From Novosphingobium capsulatum NBRC 12533 (GTDB lineage Bacteria > Pseudomonadota > Alphaproteobacteria > Sphingomonadales > Sphingomonadaceae), in NCBI RefSeq assembly GCF_001598375.1, contig NZ_BCYV01000008.1:289482-353481 (forward strand): a stretch of 64,000 nt of DNA. The letters are read 5' to 3'. Below are positions 24,541-33,107 of the stretch, in pieces. A program made the translations under genes and the position numbers. Numbering within the stretch: position 1 is the first letter of the stretch; each line of letters begins with the position of its first letter. The notes beneath the pieces are model-generated. The model saw only the letters and a program-made list of their open reading frames with translations. It made no database searches and was not told the origin of the DNA.

Positions 24541-25443
24541 TTATCGTCCTTGCGTGGCCGGTGCGGACCCGCGCCCCCACAGCCGGGCATAGTCACAACC
24601 GCTCAGATCTTCGACAATGGCGCGCGCAGCGGGCGAACTCGGCGTGGCCGCGCCCGTGCGCAAGTGCTCGATTTCGGCCATCAGCACTTGGTGCGTGCGC
24701 ACGTCGAGGCGGAAGCGCCGCGAGATCAGGGCGCCGGCGGCCAGCAGCAGGATCGTGCCCAACCCCAGGATCAGCGCCAGGACCAGCATCGCGGTGCCAT
24801 GCTGGCTCGATGCGGTGGCGCGGAAGCCGCCCGCCTCCAGAGCGAGGCCCGCCCCGGCCACGGCCACGGCCTGTGTCGCCTTGCGCACGAACGTCATCAC
24901 CCCGGCAAAGCTGCCGTCGCGCCTGCGGCCGGTCATGATTTCGTCCACGTCGGCCATGTAGTTGTAGCTCGCCCAGGGGATATAGTTGAGCATGCCCCGG
25001 CCCAGGCCCGCGGCGCCCACCCCGATCCATACCCAGGCAGAGCCCATGGCGATCCCGGCACGCCATCCGCCGAGCAGGACGATCACGCCCAGGGCAAAAG
25101 CCGCCGCCGCCAGGCGATAGGCCCGCGCCGGCCCCATCGCCAGCACCAGGCGGATCGCCAGCGCAACGGCAAAGAGCTGCACCACATACATGCTGCCCAG
25201 CAGGCCGGACGCGCCCGCCGTGCTGCCGCCCAGGGCGAAGATCACGAAGAAGGTGAACGTGGCGTTAAAGATGTCCTGGCTGACATAGCCGCCCAGATAC
25301 ATGCCCAGGTGCAGCCGAAACGCGCGCACCCGCAGCGTGTCGCGCAAGTCTGTCAGGGCGCGCACCACGCCCGGGCGCGGCGCCGCAACGGGGGCCGCGT
25401 GCACCGCGCCATCCGCGTCTACCGGGGTTGGCCGCCTTGTCAC
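24541..25443 (-). pseudogene. MFS/GPH sugar transporter, N-terminal half missing
   Basis: The 300-residue frame contains about six transmembrane helices (MYLGGYVSQDIFNATFTFFVIFALGG, then SGLLGSMYVVQLFAVALAIRLVL and others). It matches the second half of glycoside-pentoside-hexuronide or related MFS sugar carriers, which normally have about 450 residues and 12 helices. A TAG precedes the GTG at 25443 immediately, and the first half is absent. The upstream minus-strand sequence reads GIGQFELALYLGLGLG in another frame, suggesting decayed N-terminal coding sequence. It is coupled to rhaM, so it probably once imported rhamnose or a rhamnoside. Confidence 0.65.
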
Positions 25444-25532
25444 CTAGGCCGAGCCCGAGATAGAGCGCGAGCTCAAATTGCCCGATGCCAAGCAGCGTAA
25501 CGGAAATGCCAGCGACGGATTACGCTCAATAA

Positions 25533-25745
25533 CGCCCTGTCGATCACGCCTGGATCCTCCGACGAATCGACCAGCGGAAAGGTCAAAACACGGGTTACTT
25601 TTCAGTCGAAATTTATGACCCTCCCGAGTCAGCTCTCAGCGGAAATCAACAGCCTGAGGGCTTCGCGCTACCAGACGTACCGCTCAATATCGTGACGATT
25701 GCCGAGCAAAGCGGTGCAGCCAGCTTCGCGCTGACGCTGCGCTAG
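25533..25745 (+). pseudogene. Orphan C-terminal fragment, 70 codons
   Basis: An open frame without a start runs from just after a TAA (25530-25532) to TAG 25743-25745. The translation looks protein-like and beta-rich (DHAWILRRIDQRKGQNTGYFSVEIYD … LNIVTIAEQSGAASFALTLR in separate parts). I do not recognise the family. It lies between the truncated transporter and the acyl-CoA ligase operon, at what looks like a recombination junction. The next 230 bases up to the operator hold nothing I can name. Confidence 0.4.
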
Positions 25746-25974
25746 AGGCTCATCGACGCCCACGTCCTTGCCGCCGACCGATTGCAAGACGGCGATGAGA
25801 CAGCACAGCAGCGCTTGAAAATCCAACCCTGCACCGACGCCAATATAATCTTGCAGGCGACTACGCCATGGCCTGCTCCGTCACACCAAGGCCAGGCAAG
25901 TGGTTCACCCATCACACCACAAAGACATGAATTAAAATACTATTTCTGAAATTGCAAATGTCCAAAAAGATACT

Positions 25975-25994
25975 TACTGACCTATCAGTCAGTA
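25975..25994. promoter_or_regulatory. TetR-type operator upstream of the acyl-CoA ligase operon
   Basis: A 7-bp perfect inverted repeat TACTGAC-N6-GTCAGTA lies about 100 bases before the start of the acyl-CoA ligase gene, inside an AT-rich stretch likely to hold its promoter. The same half-site and spacing recur at 38383-38402 in front of the TetR gene. Flanking AAGATAC/GTATCTT-like bases extend the symmetry. Confidence 0.6.
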
Positions 25995-26094
25995 TCTTGA
26001 CTCAGCGTCGCATCATAAGCGATAAGCCCTTCAAGCGCCGCGACCATGATCCCGCGACCAATGGCCAAAAGCGCAAGGACGGGAAGAGTGAGTG

Positions 26095-27771
26095 ATGGTT
26101 GGGCCAGTTTCATCGACAGCGGCTGGATTGCACAGCGGCAACGGTCCTAGGCTTTTGACCGACTTGCTCGACAAGGCGGCACGCAACCATGCCGCGCGTC
26201 CCGCCATCGACTTTTTCGGCCGCGTGTGGCGCTATGGCGAGCTTGCCGACATGGTCGCACGCACCGCTCGCGGGTTGCAGGATCGCGGCTTGCGCCCGGG
26301 GGAGCGCTTCGGCATCTGCCTGCCCAACTGCCCCTATTTCGTGGTCCTCTATTTCGCGGCGCTGCGTGCCGGTGCCACTGTGGTCAACATAAATCCGCTC
26401 TATACCGAGAGCGAAATCGAGCACATCGTTCGCGACGCCGGGATCGGGATGGTCGCCGTGCCCGACCTGGCCGCCGTCCATGGCAAGGTGGAGGCATTGG
26501 CGCGCCGTGCAGCGGTGACAACCATCGTCGTGTGCGAAATGGCCAGCATGATGCCAAGGCTGATGGGCCTGGGCTTTACGCTGCTCAAGCGCAAGGATCA
26601 CGCCCGGATCACCCACGCAGCCCTTCATGTCGGGATGCGCCAACTGCTGGCCACAAGGGAAAAGCCCACCCCTGTCGATCAGACGGCGAACGATCTGGCG
26701 GTCATCCAATATACCGGCGGCACCACTGGCGTGCCCAAGGGTGCGATGCTGACCCATGCCAACTTGACCGCCAACAGCGCGCAGATGCGGGCGCACACCA
26801 AGGGCCTGCTGCCGGATCGCTGCACGATCCTGGGTGTCCTGCCGATGTTCCACGTCTTTGCGCTCACGACCGTGTTGAACCATTCGGTCGATATTGCGGC
26901 GGAAATGGTTCTGCTCCCGCGTCCGGAAATGCCACGGATGCTCAAGGCCATTCGCCGCAAGCCGCCAACCTTGATGTTCGTGGTGCCGACGATGTGCGTG
27001 GCCATCAACGACCTGCCCGATGCGGACGTGCCCGACCTGTCCGGTCTTCGCGCCTGCATTTCCGGCGGGGCACCGTTGCCACTCGACGTGCGCGAAGTTT
27101 TCGAGGCCCGCACCGGCGGCAAGGTTGTGGAAGGGTACGGACTGTCGGAAACGTCCCCGATCATTGCCTGCAACCCCCTTGTCGGCCGCGTGAAAGACAA
27201 CAGTTGCGGCCTCGCCTTTCCCGGCACGGTGCTGGAAATCCGCGACCCGGACAATCCGGCCCGCCGGCTCCCTCAAGGCGAGCGTGGCGAAGTCTGGGCG
27301 CGTGGCCCCCAAGTGATGAAGGGCTATTGGCAGCGCGGGGCCGAAACACGCGATGTGCTGGTGGACGGTGCCTTGCGCACCGGTGACATCGGCTATCTCG
27401 ATTCTGACGGTTATCTATTCCTGGTCGACCGGATCAAGGACCTGATCCTGTGCAGTGGTTTCAACGTCTACCCGCGCGCGATCGAGGATGCCGCCTATCA
27501 GCATCCCGCCATCAGGGAGGCGGTCGCCATCGGGATACCCGATCGATATCGCGGGCAAGCTCCCAAACTGTTCGTGGCGCTGCACGAGGGACAGACGCTC
27601 AGCGAGCAAGACTTGTGCGCCTTCCTGGGCGAGCGGTTGAGCAAGATTGAAATGCCCAAGCACATCGAATTCAGGGCGGCTCTTCCCAAGACCTTGATCG
27701 GCAAGCTGTCGAAAAAGGACCTGGTGGCGGAAGAGGCGCGCAAGCGCGGCGTCAAGGCGGCGGCAGCCTGA
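26095..27771 (+). CDS. Long-chain acyl-CoA synthetase (AMP-forming)
   Basis: This 558-residue enzyme of the FadD-like group activates a carboxylic acid to its CoA thioester through an acyl-adenylate. Motifs are YTGGTTGVPKGAMLTHANL (P-loop), GYGLSETSPI (adenine binding), RTGDIGYLD and DRIKDLILCSGFNVYP, with the catalytic Lys near GKLSKKDL. ATG 26095 is preferred over the in-frame GTG 26092; GGGAAGAG lies upstream. It leads an operon with the monooxygenase and has the TetR-like operator in its leader. The acid used may be a side chain or ring-opening product of the rhamnoside aglycone. Confidence 0.88.
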   Translation: MVGPVSSTAAGLHSGNGPRLLTDLLDKAARNHAARPAIDFFGRVWRYGELADMVARTARGLQDRGLRPGERFGICLPNCPYFVVLYFAALRAGATVVNINPLYTESEIEHIVRDAGIGMVAVPDLAAVHGKVEALARRAAVTTIVVCEMASMMPRLMGLGFTLLKRKDHARITHAALHVGMRQLLATREKPTPVDQTANDLAVIQYTGGTTGVPKGAMLTHANLTANSAQMRAHTKGLLPDRCTILGVLPMFHVFALTTVLNHSVDIAAEMVLLPRPEMPRMLKAIRRKPPTLMFVVPTMCVAINDLPDADVPDLSGLRACISGGAPLPLDVREVFEARTGGKVVEGYGLSETSPIIACNPLVGRVKDNSCGLAFPGTVLEIRDPDNPARRLPQGERGEVWARGPQVMKGYWQRGAETRDVLVDGALRTGDIGYLDSDGYLFLVDRIKDLILCSGFNVYPRAIEDAAYQHPAIREAVAIGIPDRYRGQAPKLFVALHEGQTLSEQDLCAFLGERLSKIEMPKHIEFRAALPKTLIGKLSKKDLVAEEARKRGVKAAAA

Positions 27772-27887
27772 CGCCCTTGCCCCTAAGCGTCCCGATCGGG
27801 GCAGCCATCGATCACCAGATTACCGAATAGACCGGCACTTTGACGCGCACGAACCAGACCCGGCATGGATGGAGAGAGATAACGAGA

Positions 27888-29402
27888 ATGGCACAGGCAC
27901 AGGCACACCCCCACGATCACGACGTGCTCGATGTGATCATCATCGGCTCTGGAATTTCAGGGATTGGTTGCGCCGCGCACTTGCGGCGCGACAGGCCCGA
28001 AAAGACCTGGTGCATTCTCGAAATGCGCGATGACCTTGGCGGAACCTGGGACTTGTTCCGCTACCCGGGTATTCGCTCGGACTCCGATCTCTATACGTTC
28101 AGCTATGACTTCAAGCCGTGGAACAGCGACAACGCCATTGCCGGCGCGGCAGAAATCAAGCGCTACATTGCGGAAACCGCAGACGAGTACGACATTCGCC
28201 GCCAGATCCGGTTCAGGCGCAAGGTCACTGCCTGCGCGTGGGATAGCACCGAAGGGCTATGGACCGTCACGACCACGCGCGGCGATGACGGCATGGTGGA
28301 GACCTGGCGCGGTCGCTGGATCTTTTCGGCGACCGGCTACTATGACTACGACAAGGGTTACCGGCCGGCTTTTCCTGAAGAAGAGAAATTCGCGGGCCCG
28401 ATCATCCATCCGCAGCATTGGCCCGAAGATCTCGACTATACTGGCAAGCGCATTGCTGTGATCGGTTCGGGTGCCACCGCAGTGACCCTGCTGCCAGCCC
28501 TTGCGGAAAAAGCCGCGCATGTCGTCCAGGTTCAGCGCACACCAAGCTATGTGATGCCTATGCCCCAGCGCGACGGCCTGCTCACGCTGGCGCGACTGCT
28601 GCCGTCCCGCGATCTGACGCACCGGCTGATGCGCAAGAAAAACATCGTGCAGCGCCACGTGTTCTGGCTGCTGTGCCAGCGCTACCCCAAGATGATGCGC
28701 GCGCTCATCCGCAAGATCAACCGGGCCAACCTGCCGCAGGACTTCCCGATCGATATCCATTTCAACCCGCCCTACGGCCCGTGGCAACAGCGCCTGTGTG
28801 CCGTGCCCGAGGGAGACCTCTACAAAAGCCTGTCGAGCGGCAAGACCTCGATCGTCACTGGCCACATCGACAAGTTCGTGGCCGACGGCATCGCCATGAA
28901 ATCGGGCGAAGTGGTTGCGGCCGACATCATCGTCACGGCTACGGGGCTCAACCTCAAAATGGCTGGGGGCGTTGCCTACACGGTCGATGGAAAACCGGTG
29001 GTGTGGTCCGATCACGCGATATTCCGGGGCATGTTGCTGGACGGCATTCCCAATTTTGCCCTGTGCATCGGCTACACCACCTCGTCTTGGACGCTCAAGG
29101 TTGGCCTGTTGTGCAAGTATTTCTGCCAGTTGCTCGGCGAGATGGATCGCCGCGGCAAGGCCATCTGCATTCCGCAACGGCCGGCCGGCGGCATGACGCT
29201 AAAGCCGCTGCTGGATTTCGGCGCCGGCTATGTCCAGCGCTCGATCGGCAGCCTGCCCAAGCAGGGCGACGGCTACCCCTGGATGATGACGTTCAGCTAT
29301 GGCGGTGACGTCAAGATGATGAAGCGGTCATCGGTTATCCTGCCCGAGATGAAGCTTTACGATGCTCCTGCCGCGCCGGCGCACCGGCCCGCCCCGGCCT
29401 GA
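27888..29402 (+). CDS. Baeyer-Villiger monooxygenase, EthA-like
   Basis: This 504-residue flavoprotein inserts oxygen next to a ketone to give an ester or lactone. It has the FAD-binding GSGISGIG (about residues 23-30), the Baeyer-Villiger fingerprint FAGPIIHPQHWP at 168-179 and a second NADPH Rossmann motif GSGATAVT. GGTWDLFRYPGIRSDSD and the WPEDLDYTGKR segment place it in the EthA/EtaA subgroup. ATG 27888 follows GGAGAG. It lies 116 bases after the ligase on the same strand. Two esterase-like hydrolases and two SDRs nearby could prepare the ketone and cleave the ester. Confidence 0.88.
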   Translation: MAQAQAHPHDHDVLDVIIIGSGISGIGCAAHLRRDRPEKTWCILEMRDDLGGTWDLFRYPGIRSDSDLYTFSYDFKPWNSDNAIAGAAEIKRYIAETADEYDIRRQIRFRRKVTACAWDSTEGLWTVTTTRGDDGMVETWRGRWIFSATGYYDYDKGYRPAFPEEEKFAGPIIHPQHWPEDLDYTGKRIAVIGSGATAVTLLPALAEKAAHVVQVQRTPSYVMPMPQRDGLLTLARLLPSRDLTHRLMRKKNIVQRHVFWLLCQRYPKMMRALIRKINRANLPQDFPIDIHFNPPYGPWQQRLCAVPEGDLYKSLSSGKTSIVTGHIDKFVADGIAMKSGEVVAADIIVTATGLNLKMAGGVAYTVDGKPVVWSDHAIFRGMLLDGIPNFALCIGYTTSSWTLKVGLLCKYFCQLLGEMDRRGKAICIPQRPAGGMTLKPLLDFGAGYVQRSIGSLPKQGDGYPWMMTFSYGGDVKMMKRSSVILPEMKLYDAPAAPAHRPAPA

Positions 29403-29427
29403 CCGGCTTTCGGCCGGGCTTGAGTTT

Positions 29428-29471
29428 CGAGGCCAGGACCTGGCCTCGCGTTGCGCGAGGCAGGGTCCTGG
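29428..29471. terminator. Bidirectional hairpin between convergent operons
   Basis: CGAGGCCAGG-A-CCTGGCCTCG (29428-29448) is a perfect 10-bp stem. It overlaps an alternative longer stem, CCAGGACC…CCTCGCG-TTG-CGCGAGG…GGTCCTGG (29433-29471). The monooxygenase (plus) and SDR (minus) genes end on either side. Two mutually exclusive stems in 44 bases would block read-through in both directions; there is no clear T-run. Confidence 0.6.
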
Positions 29472-29491
29472 CACCTCGTGATCACTCCGAT

Positions 29492-30328
29492 CTAGCGGTC
29501 CCCGACACCGGCAGCGGCGATCGCGGCCTTGATGTCTGCATCGCGAAAACCGACCCGCTCCACCAACCGGCGGAACACGCCCGGGGCGCGGGCAACCAAC
29601 ATGTTCTTGCGCGGCACCACGATCATGTCGTCGCGTCGCTCGACGCCGCGGATAATCCCCTGTACCACTTCGTCGAGCGACACCATCTTCCACAGCCCGC
29701 CACGATTGCCGCCCCAGATCTTGACGCCGGCGGGATCGGCGAGAACGCCGTCCATCATCGGCGTTGCAAAGAATGTCGGATGGATCGTGCCCACCCCAAC
29801 ACCGAGATGCCGCACCTCTAGGCGGATGCTGTCGCACATGGCCCATACACCGGCCTTGCTGGCGGTATAGTGCGCCTGCAGGGGCGAATGGACGAATGCG
29901 GCCATCGAAGAGACCGCCAGCATGTAGCCCTTGTGCTGCCGCACGTGCGGCAAGGCCGCCCGGAAGGTTCGCCAGGCGCCATTGAGGTTGATGTCGATCA
30001 CCCGGTCGAACGCCTCGGGGGAGATCTTTTCCATCGGTGATGCCGTGGCAACCCCGGCATTGGCGATGGCCACGTCGATCCGGCCGAAATGGTGTGCGGC
30101 TGCGTCGATCGCGGATTCGACGGTGGGCCAGGACCGCACGTCAACGTGCCCGCCCCAGACATCGCTGCCACCACCCAGATCGCGGACCTGCGCGTAAACC
30201 GCGGCTCGATCGATATCGAGCAATGCGAGCCTGGCGCCCTTGTCGCGCAGGGCCATGGCCACCGCGCGGCCCAGCCCACCAGTCGATCCGGTCAGGACAA
30301 CAACCCGTCCGGCAAGTGCATATGTCAT
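29492..30328 (-). CDS. Short-chain dehydrogenase/reductase
   Basis: This 278-residue classical-type SDR has the cofactor motif TGSTGGLG, Asp in ALLDIDRA (favouring NAD), NAG at the core strand (AIANAGVA), catalytic Ser in AVSSMAAF and the YTASK pair. ATG 30328 (MTYALAG) is chosen as the typical SDR start; an extension to 30343 is possible. It is the last gene of a leftward operon that begins with the TonB receptor. A plausible role is oxidising a hydroxyl to the ketone used by the Baeyer-Villiger enzyme. Confidence 0.88.
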   Translation of the reverse strand: MTYALAGRVVVLTGSTGGLGRAVAMALRDKGARLALLDIDRAAVYAQVRDLGGGSDVWGGHVDVRSWPTVESAIDAAAHHFGRIDVAIANAGVATASPMEKISPEAFDRVIDINLNGAWRTFRAALPHVRQHKGYMLAVSSMAAFVHSPLQAHYTASKAGVWAMCDSIRLEVRHLGVGVGTIHPTFFATPMMDGVLADPAGVKIWGGNRGGLWKMVSLDEVVQGIIRGVERRDDMIVVPRKNMLVARAPGVFRRLVERVGFRDADIKAAIAAAGVGDR

Positions 30329-30355
30329 GTCGCCAAACTCCAACGCGGCTGAAGA

Positions 30356-31294
30356 TCACTGTTGCAGGAAGGATGCCGTTTCGTCGTGCAGACGCCTTGC
30401 CTCACGGGTGGGCAGCACAGACCAGGCATGCGTCATCCGATCACCGATGATCAGCCGCAGGGGGCAATGCAGCCGCTGCGCCTTGGCCTGCAGCGCCAAT
30501 GAATCGGGGTGGAGCAGGTCCGCCGTTCCACTGAACACCAGGATCGGCGGCAGCCCGGTTATGTCACCTAGAACCGGGCTGATCCGGGGATCATCGAGCG
30601 GCGTGCGCCCGGCCCAGTTTCGGGCACTCCACACCAGGACCGGGCGGGCCAGCATCGGATCAGCCGCGTCATAGGCGTCCTGGTCCCGATTGTGCTCCCG
30701 CAAGTCCAGCCAGGGCGAATAGAGCACCAGCTTGCCTGGCAAAGGCGCCTGCTGATCGCGCAGCATCTGCGCCAGGGCAAGCGTGAAACCGCCGCCGGCG
30801 GAGTCGCCGCACAGCACGATGCTTTCAGCACCATGTTCGGCCAGCAAGGCGGCATAGAGCTCTTGCATCATCGCGAAGCCGGGCTGCCAGTCGTGCTCCG
30901 GTGCCAGCGGATAGTGCGGTACAACGACCCGTGCAGCGTTGCGAGACGCCAGCCCTTCGACCAGGTTCCACTGGTAGGACAGCATGTTGGAAACATAGGC
31001 CCCACCATGGATATAGACGATCGTGCGCTGGGCAGCCCCACACTTAGGCTCGACGAACAGGGCATTGGCGCCGGCATAGACACGCGTGGTGATGCGATAG
31101 TTGCTTGTGATCCGCCTGGGCGGGCGGGCCTCGCCGGCCTTGCGGGTCTTCTGCAAATGGCGTGCATGGACATCGATGTCGCGCAACATCCGCTTGCTGC
31201 CCATCAGCGGCAGGATGACAGTACGGATGAGCCGCGAAAACAGGCTTTCGCCGTGCCAGATATCGACGCCCGTCAAGGCCTTGTCACTTGTCAT
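30356..31294 (-). CDS. Alpha/beta hydrolase, hormone-sensitive-lipase type
   Basis: This 312-residue carboxylesterase has the HGGAYVS oxyanion motif, nucleophile GDSAGGG, Asp in SGTADLLHPDS and His in THAWSVLP. HSL-type esterases hydrolyse short-to-medium acyl esters. ATG 31294 overlaps the stop of the preceding hydrolase by one base (TGATG), so translation is coupled. In this cluster it may cleave an acyl ester or the ester formed by the Baeyer-Villiger enzyme. Confidence 0.87.
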   Translation of the reverse strand: MTSDKALTGVDIWHGESLFSRLIRTVILPLMGSKRMLRDIDVHARHLQKTRKAGEARPPRRITSNYRITTRVYAGANALFVEPKCGAAQRTIVYIHGGAYVSNMLSYQWNLVEGLASRNAARVVVPHYPLAPEHDWQPGFAMMQELYAALLAEHGAESIVLCGDSAGGGFTLALAQMLRDQQAPLPGKLVLYSPWLDLREHNRDQDAYDAADPMLARPVLVWSARNWAGRTPLDDPRISPVLGDITGLPPILVFSGTADLLHPDSLALQAKAQRLHCPLRLIIGDRMTHAWSVLPTREARRLHDETASFLQQ

Positions 31295-32286
31295 CACATG
31301 AAGTTCCTGGTTCGATCCTGCGCGGTATCCGACTCTTGGCGAAATCGCCGCCCGGCCTGTCTCAGCCATTCCGCCACACGGTCAGGATGGGTAATCGGGA
31401 TCATGTGCCCCCCTTCGACGAGGGTGAAATCGGCCCTGGGCAGACTGTCCGCAGTCACCGCGCCGTGCAGACGCGGATCGAGCACGGCATCGTCCCGGCC
31501 GAACAGAATGGATACCGGGGTCTTCACGCTGGGGTAGTGCGCAGCAATACCGGCCATCTCGGCCTGTACGGCGAGAACCTCGCTGGACGCAGTGCGAAAC
31601 ACTTTGGCCCGGTCCTTGAGCAGCGCCCCGCCCCGCGTTCCATAATCGGCAGGGGCGGCATCAGGCGCGAACACGGCCTGCAGGATAGCCTGGCGCTGCC
31701 ACTGACCGACGGGAACCGCGAGAACTTGCGCGATAACCGCGCGCCGAACAGCAGACGGGATTACCAGTGCCTCGAACATGGCCGGCGCTTCGTCCAGCGG
31801 CTGGGTCAAGGGGCAGATCAGGGCTAGCGCGCCGACAGCCTCGGGATAATCGATCGCCAGCTTGAGCGATAGGGCACCGCCCAGCGAATGCCCTGCTACC
31901 AAAGGCCGCCACAGACCAAGGACGCGCAGGAAATCGCGCAATACCTTTGCTTGGCCAGCAATGCTGCGCTCGCCCTTGCGCAACCAGGTGGAATAGCCAG
32001 AGCCGGGCCGATCGACCACGATTACCCGATGATCAAGCGCCAGCCGATCGGCCAGCGCATAGGTAAACTCGCGAAGCTGCCCTGTAAGCCCGTGAACCAG
32101 GACGACCGGCGGGCCCGAGCCCATGGCCACGTAGTGCAGGCGGGCATCGGCAACATGGATGAATTTGCCGATGGCGGGCACCCGGCGCTCTGCCAGCCTT
32201 CCCACGATCAGCGAATAGGCTGCCAGGCCAGCTACTCCCGCAACCAGAGCCCCACACGCCTCTGCCAGAAGCATCCCCATTTTCAC
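31294..32286 (-). CDS. Alpha/beta hydrolase with N-terminal membrane segment
   Basis: This 330-residue protein starts with a hydrophobic helix (about residues 5-28, LLAEACGALVAGVAGLAAYSLIV), followed by a hydrolase core: VVLVHGLTGQ, nucleophile AGHSLGGALS, Asp in FGRDDAVLD and His in GGHMIPITHP. The helix suggests anchoring in the cytoplasmic membrane. The start is a GTG inside the SDR stop (GTGA); ATG 32280 is an alternative. It is the second hydrolase in the operon and differs in family from its neighbour, so two ester-type bonds may be cut. Confidence 0.85.
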   Translation of the reverse strand: MKMGMLLAEACGALVAGVAGLAAYSLIVGRLAERRVPAIGKFIHVADARLHYVAMGSGPPVVLVHGLTGQLREFTYALADRLALDHRVIVVDRPGSGYSTWLRKGERSIAGQAKVLRDFLRVLGLWRPLVAGHSLGGALSLKLAIDYPEAVGALALICPLTQPLDEAPAMFEALVIPSAVRRAVIAQVLAVPVGQWQRQAILQAVFAPDAAPADYGTRGGALLKDRAKVFRTASSEVLAVQAEMAGIAAHYPSVKTPVSILFGRDDAVLDPRLHGAVTADSLPRADFTLVEGGHMIPITHPDRVAEWLRQAGRRFRQESDTAQDRTRNFM

Positions 32287-33107
32287 AGCAGCCCCAACCC
32301 GCGCAAGAACCGAAAATTGGCAACTGGCATCAGCCGCTCGACGATAGACACGATCTTGGCATCAGTACCGACCAGGACGCGCGCCCGCCGCGCCATGATA
32401 CCGCGCACGATGATCTCTCCCGCCTTGGCCGGCGGCATCCTGAGAGCGACGGCAAAGTGCTCGCGCTCACGGCGTTCTTCGTCCGGGTCGGTATTTGGTG
32501 GCACACGGGCGTTGTCGGCGATGGCAGTCTTGATGCCGCCGGGATGCACGACCGTCACACCGACCGGTGAACCCGCGATCCGCAACTCGTTGCGCAGGAC
32601 CTCGGAAAACCCGCGGACCGCGAACTTTGATGCGGCATAGGCCGATTGGCCAGCAGGCGCGATCAGACCGTACACACTGGAAAGATTGACGATCTGTGCC
32701 ACGACGCGCGTTTGCAGCATGGGCAGGAAGGCGCGCGTCATACGCACGACGCCATGAAAGTTGATGGCCATCAGCCAATCGAAATCCGCCTCGTCGATGG
32801 CTTGGAACGTTCCCCCCATGGCAACGCCCGCGTTGTTGACCAGAATATCGGCTGCGCCATGGGCTGCTGCAATCTGGCCAGGCAAGGCCGCCACGGCGTG
32901 CGTGTCGGATACGTCGAGATCATGGCACGTCACGCGGATGCCGGTGCCGAGCATGGCGACCGTCTCGCGCAGGCCTGCCGCGTTGACGTCTGCCAGCGCG
33001 AGATGGCAGCCCCGTGCGGCCAGGGAACACGCGATGGCACGCCCGATCCCGCTCGCCGCGCCAGTGACGATGGCGGTTTTGCCGCTGACGCTCATTGTTC
33101 GACTCAT
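32283..33107 (-). CDS. Short-chain dehydrogenase/reductase
   Basis: This 274-residue SDR has TGAASGIG, ALADVNAAG (Asp, NAD preference), NNAGVAMGG, NLSSVYGLIAP and catalytic YAASK. The SDEERREREHF-like charged loop and C-terminal GLGLL are typical of SDRs that act on hydrophobic alcohols, but the substrate is unknown. Its ATG overlaps the rhamnosidase stop (ATGA at 33104-33107) and its stop overlaps the next hydrolase, so it is firmly inside one operon. Confidence 0.88.
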   Translation of the reverse strand: MSRTMSVSGKTAIVTGAASGIGRAIACSLAARGCHLALADVNAAGLRETVAMLGTGIRVTCHDLDVSDTHAVAALPGQIAAAHGAADILVNNAGVAMGGTFQAIDEADFDWLMAINFHGVVRMTRAFLPMLQTRVVAQIVNLSSVYGLIAPAGQSAYAASKFAVRGFSEVLRNELRIAGSPVGVTVVHPGGIKTAIADNARVPPNTDPDEERREREHFAVALRMPPAKAGEIIVRGIMARRARVLVGTDAKIVSIVERLMPVANFRFLRGLGLL

